The notes below the pieces were generated by a model, which searched no databases, was not told the DNA's origin, and saw nothing but the letters and a program-made list of their open reading frames with translations. A stretch of 64,000 nucleotides of DNA, from the NCBI GenBank assembly GCA_905182985.1, contig CAJJDN010000062.1:133444-197443 (forward strand), read 5' to 3'. Position 1 is the first letter of the stretch; the number at the start of each line of letters is the position of its first letter. Below, piece by piece: positions 60,832 through 64,000 of this stretch. This stretch comes from Paramecium sonneborni. Its lineage: Eukaryota; Ciliophora; Oligohymenophorea; Peniculida; Parameciidae. Position numbers and translations under genes: made by a program.

Positions 60832-61282
60832 ATGCAATAACCAGACTTTTCTGAACTTAAAGAAAACTCTTTAGAAGAAATGACGAATTTCTAGAACTAA
60901 GAAGAAATACAATAACTTTCATAAATTTAAAAAGACTTGTATTTCATAAAGGATGTTTAAAATAATATTGATTTTTTTGTTTCTAAAAATGAAGCCCCAT
61001 TAGATATTATAACAGATCAAACATAGAAATCAGACACAAATGTCAATTAAATTAAATAGTAAGCAGATTAAGCTTTAGATGACACTTTAAATCTGTAATT
61101 TTATAATTGAAATTTTTAATAGAAGAAGTAATAAAATTACAGTAGCATTTTCAGGTGTAATTGGAGCTCTTTCAATGTTAAAAGGATTCGGATTTGCAAT
61201 AGGAGGTGTAGTTGGTGGAATAATTGGCCGAAAAGCAGGTTAATTATCTTAAGGTAATATTAAAGAAAAATCCAGAGATTGA
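60832..61282 (+). CDS. Q-SNARE-like protein with C-terminal membrane anchor
   Basis: 140 aa; removing a 28-nt intron (GTAATTTTATAATTG...TTAATAG) leaves exactly 141 codons. The heptad-rich region (LSQIQKDLYFIKDVQNNIDF, then VSKNEAPLDIITDQTQKSDT) aligns with the syntaxin SNARE motif, and the C-terminal helix AFSGVIGALSMLKGFGFAI plus glycine-rich GGVVGGIIGRKAG acts as a membrane anchor. The residue aligned with the central zero-layer Gln appears to be Asn. It would take part in membrane fusion. The assignment rests on heptad pattern and length, so a different coiled-coil tail-anchored protein is possible. Confidence 0.55.
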
Positions 61283-61538
61283 TAATAATTACTATTATAC
61301 GAAACCTAATTTCTATAATTATCTAAACATATAAAAAATAATCTTTATTAAAATCTTACTCTAAATCCAAAATATTTATTTTTTAAGGCCACTATTCTAA
61401 TAACTGGTTTTATAAAGTTCTCTTCAGAATTTATATATTCTTTCACTTTCATCATTTATCATAAGTTACAATTATAAGAATTCAATATTTATAGATTATT
61501 TATTGTAAAATAAAGAAAGATCATTTTATGTTTAAGTC
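61283..61538. other. AT-rich spacer
   Basis: Between two convergent genes. A coding-like minus frame (MKVKEYINSEENFIKPVIRI) runs through it and into the antisense of the SNARE gene; I treat this as chance because TGA is rare and it has no independent support. Confidence 0.4.
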
Positions 61539-61736
61539 TCACTTATTTCTTTAGATAAAAGAGGCAGTTTGTAAAGGGCTAACATTTGATTTTTAAGGGG
61601 CTCTTCTCTAAAATATTGGATTCTTTTTAATCACATATGGACTTTCTTCTTAGCTATTTAATTATAATTATATCTAAGTCTTTCTAGAAGTTGTAGGTTA
61701 AGATTTATAAGAAGGTTTAGAATTCATACAGCCCAT
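61539..61736 (-). CDS. Micro-protein with MGC lipidation motif, 65 aa
   Basis: ATG 61736 to TGA 61539-61541, exactly 66 codons. It starts MGCMNSKPSYKS: Gly2 followed by Cys3 is a classic myristoylation/palmitoylation context. The rest is polar and Ser/Gln/Pro-rich. Probably a small membrane-associated protein. No homologue recognised. Confidence 0.5.
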
Positions 61737-61857
61737 TATTTATTTTAAATATTAATTGAAAACAATATTACTGAGACTTATAAATCTGGAATAAATATAA
61801 TTATTTATCTTGTTTAATCAGTATATTTAAAATTAATCACTAACAAATAATAAAAAG

Positions 61858-62058
61858 TCATATTTATGTTTTAGACTAACTTTCTGATAAGCTTTTAGCT
61901 GAATAATTAAATTATTCGATTTCATCATTTAAAACTTCACATAAATCTAAATTCTTTAGAGCTGATGTATTCTTTTTTTGAATACTTTACAAAGGAGAAT
62001 CATTTTCAATTTATTCCATCATATCATCAAATTCAAATTTAGATTAACTGAGATTCAT
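61858..62058 (-). CDS. Hypothetical small protein, 66 aa
   Basis: ATG 62058 to TGA 61858-61860, exactly 67 codons without an intron. Acidic and Ser-rich (MNLSQSKFEFDDMMEQIEND). No motif recognised; the composition looks like a short regulatory peptide. An alternative 19-nt intron (GTAAAGTATTCAAAAAAAG) would shift the frame, so the exact product is uncertain. Confidence 0.45.
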
Positions 62059-62225
62059 TTGTTATTCTCAAATTTAATTATTATTTTAAAGATAATCTAA
62101 AAATCTGTATTAAGGTCAGAAATATCTTATTTATGAATTAAAGATAATTTTACATAAAAAATTTCGTTATATATATATTTTTTAAAATTAGTCAAAGAGG
62201 AAAAATTTTTTAAATATAAAAATAT

Positions 62226-63734
62226 TCAATCAAAAATATGGCATTTACTAGCTTTGAATTCAAGGATAGGGTTTTTATAATTGTAAAGAATTGATTAATA
62301 AAATAGCATGTCATACTTGATTGCTAAATCTTAATTTTCAAATTCTTATAACTGTTAATCTGTTTTAAAATCCATTATAAAACAATCTTAAGGATTTGCA
62401 TCTAAAGTTGACACTCTTGCTCTTTCTTTTTATTACTAAGGTATTGGACTTTTATTATGTAGAGAATATTTTGAAAACTTAGATGGTTCATAACTAATAG
62501 AATAACCTACTTTTACACTTTCTTTATCTTTATTCTGATCACTTAAACTATTTTATTATTAATTATCATCACTTGAATGATAAAATGTTTTATCATTTTA
62601 ATCTTGAAATATCAATGTTTAATGTTATTTTTAAATAGGTGTTTAAGGTTAATTTATTAATTTCTATGATGATTCTTAAGGAATATTATTTTGTGTTTTA
62701 TGAAATTATGATTTTGATTTATTATACATTTTTGCAGATTTAGAAGATTTTATGGATTTATTTGAATTCATTTTTTTGTTTACTCTTACCCTTTTATTCC
62801 AATCAAAAGGCATATTAGTATTTAGATTTTCAATCTTAAATAAATCTTTTAATTGTACATAATTAGGCTTAACCCTAACAGATAGTCCTTTAACATATTT
62901 CACATACCTATACTAAGAATATATAAATAAAATTACTTTAGTATTTGAGAAGGCAAGTTTTCACATAATTCTTCTGGAGAGATTTCTTGTTTTAAAATTC
63001 CAATTTTCTCAATTCTTTCATTATCCCCCTTTTCTATATTCATCCATGGCAATTTGTTATTTAGAAAATATATAAGTATATAACCTAAAGACTCAAGATC
63101 ATCTTTTCTGTTTTGTTCTTTACCTAGATGTGCTGCCAAACTTGCGTATCTTGTAGTTCCTATGAAAGAAATTTTGTCTTTGCTTTTTTTGTTTTATAAA
63201 AGATTCTTTGCTATACCAAAATCTATTAAATAAATTTTATCAGAAAGAGATGCACCAAGAATATTTTCTGGCTTTAAATCTCTGTGTATTATATTTCTAA
63301 ATTAAAAATTAAATCCAATTCAATACCTTGAATGAATTTATTCTAAAATGGTTATCATTTAATAGGCAATGTTACATACACATTCGTAAGAAAACCTTTT
63401 AAGTTTTTTATAATAATGAATCAGATCCTTACCTAAAAGGTTTTGTATCATTATGTTTAGATTCATCTCTTATCCAAACCAAAATATTTTAGGCACTTAA
63501 GGAACATCTTCCAAGAGTTTTAAGATTTCTACCTGTATTTCTCATAGTTTTTAAATATACTTCATGATTCAAACTGTTAAAATAGGAAACTTCGCTCTTT
63601 TCAACTTTTATAGCCACATTTAGATTCATAAATTAAGATCGACCCAAATATACTTTTCCAAATGAACCTTCTGATAATAAACTCAAAATTTGATAATCCA
63701 TTGCAATAATATCTCCAGATTTAAAATCCTTCAT
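62226..63734 (-). CDS. Casein kinase 1-family protein kinase
   Basis: 473 aa; removing introns of 28, 30 and 29 nt leaves exactly 474 codons. The kinase domain shows LLSEGSFGKVYLGRSQF, NVAIKVEKSE (ATP Lys), [52 protein letters not shown] and the CK1 signature GTTRYASLAAHLGKEQNRKD followed by DLESLGYILIYFLNNKLPW. All catalytic residues are present. The C-terminal 120 residues are Ser/Asn/Gln-rich, a likely regulatory tail. CK1 kinases prefer acidic or prephosphorylated substrates; the target here is unknown. Confidence 0.93.
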
Positions 63735-64000
63735 CACTAAACAATTATATTTAATTATTTAACTTTATCAATTTTTTAAGTATTGAAGCACTGATTTATT
63801 TTAAGTTTAAAAAAAAACTGTAAAAACATTCTTTTATTTGATTGGAAAACTAGATTTTACTATTTATTTATCATAACATTTTCAATTTTCTATTATTTAT
63901 CAAAAACCTTCTTTATTTTTTTTTCAAGTACTAATTTATATATAGATAAATATTAATATAACTGAATCAATAATAAAAAGTAGAGACGATTTATTATAAT
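63735..64000. other. AT-rich spacer to the window edge
   Basis: Contains the upstream region of the casein kinase 1-like gene. No frame with a start codon and no RNA recognised. It may include the 3' end of a neighbouring gene outside the window. Confidence 0.4.

Noticed and set aside
61290..61480. Minus-strand gene beginning MKVKEYINSEEN
   Set aside because: The frame runs on antisense through the SNARE-like gene and has no motif; TGA is rare enough for this by chance.

Overview
The window is nuclear (macronuclear-type) DNA of a ciliate, almost certainly Paramecium. It is very AT-rich, genes are packed nearly end to end, and recognisable proteins read through cleanly only if TAA and TAG encode glutamine and TGA is the sole stop. 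Reading frames are interrupted by tiny GT...AG introns, mostly 18-34 nt. Under the standard code almost every gene looks broken, so the calls below come from re-reading the DNA with the ciliate code and rejoining exons. Where coordinates include introns, I checked that coding length minus introns is a multiple of three and say where it was not resolved. The species cannot be fixed from sequence alone.

Layout. 1-8.2 kb: 3' end of a membrane protein, two unknown genes, a RAD6-like ubiquitin-conjugating enzyme, a secreted GH5 glucanase-like enzyme, and a voltage-sensor/cyclase fusion. 8.2-15.5 kb: an alpha-kinase with a VWA-like segment, and a coiled-coil protein. 15.6 kb: one 5S rRNA gene. 15.9-22.2 kb: a membrane protein, an allantoinase-like amidohydrolase, a secreted Cys-rich protein, a lipid-anchored-type protein, and a gene cut by a 478-nt gap. 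22.5-28.7 kb: an ion-channel-like protein with a cyclic-nucleotide-binding (CNB) domain, a second CNB protein, and an enoyl-reductase-like enzyme with a polyglutamine tail. 28.8-35.9 kb: a SANT/FYR chromatin-type protein, a coiled-coil protein, a dual-specificity phosphatase and one unknown. 35.9-42.3 kb: small membrane and coiled-coil proteins, a degenerate TKL kinase and an unknown protein. 42.5-50.6 kb: a kinase-LRR protein, SYS1, a CHIP-like TPR/U-box protein, a poorly resolved stretch, and ribosomal protein S3. 50.7-57.8 kb: unknown, proline-rich, coiled-coil and C2H2 proteins. 57.9-63.7 kb: a nicotinamide-nucleotide adenylyltransferase-like enzyme overlapping an AGC kinase, a SNARE-like protein, two micro-proteins and a casein kinase 1-like kinase.

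These are separate eukaryotic genes, not one pathway. Protein phosphorylation and ubiquitin signalling are well represented: five kinases, a dual-specificity phosphatase, an E2, a U-box E3, a cyclase and two CNB proteins. I found no mobile element, CRISPR array or prokaryotic operon. Three blocks of 1.05-1.15 kb are duplicated in tandem, each pair separated by a single N. They look like unmerged contig overlaps and they break three genes artificially. The most notable real features are the extreme compaction (start codons of head-to-head genes 7-28 nt apart, and an ATGA overlap), several unusual domain fusions, and a polyglutamine tail written largely in TAA/TAG codons.
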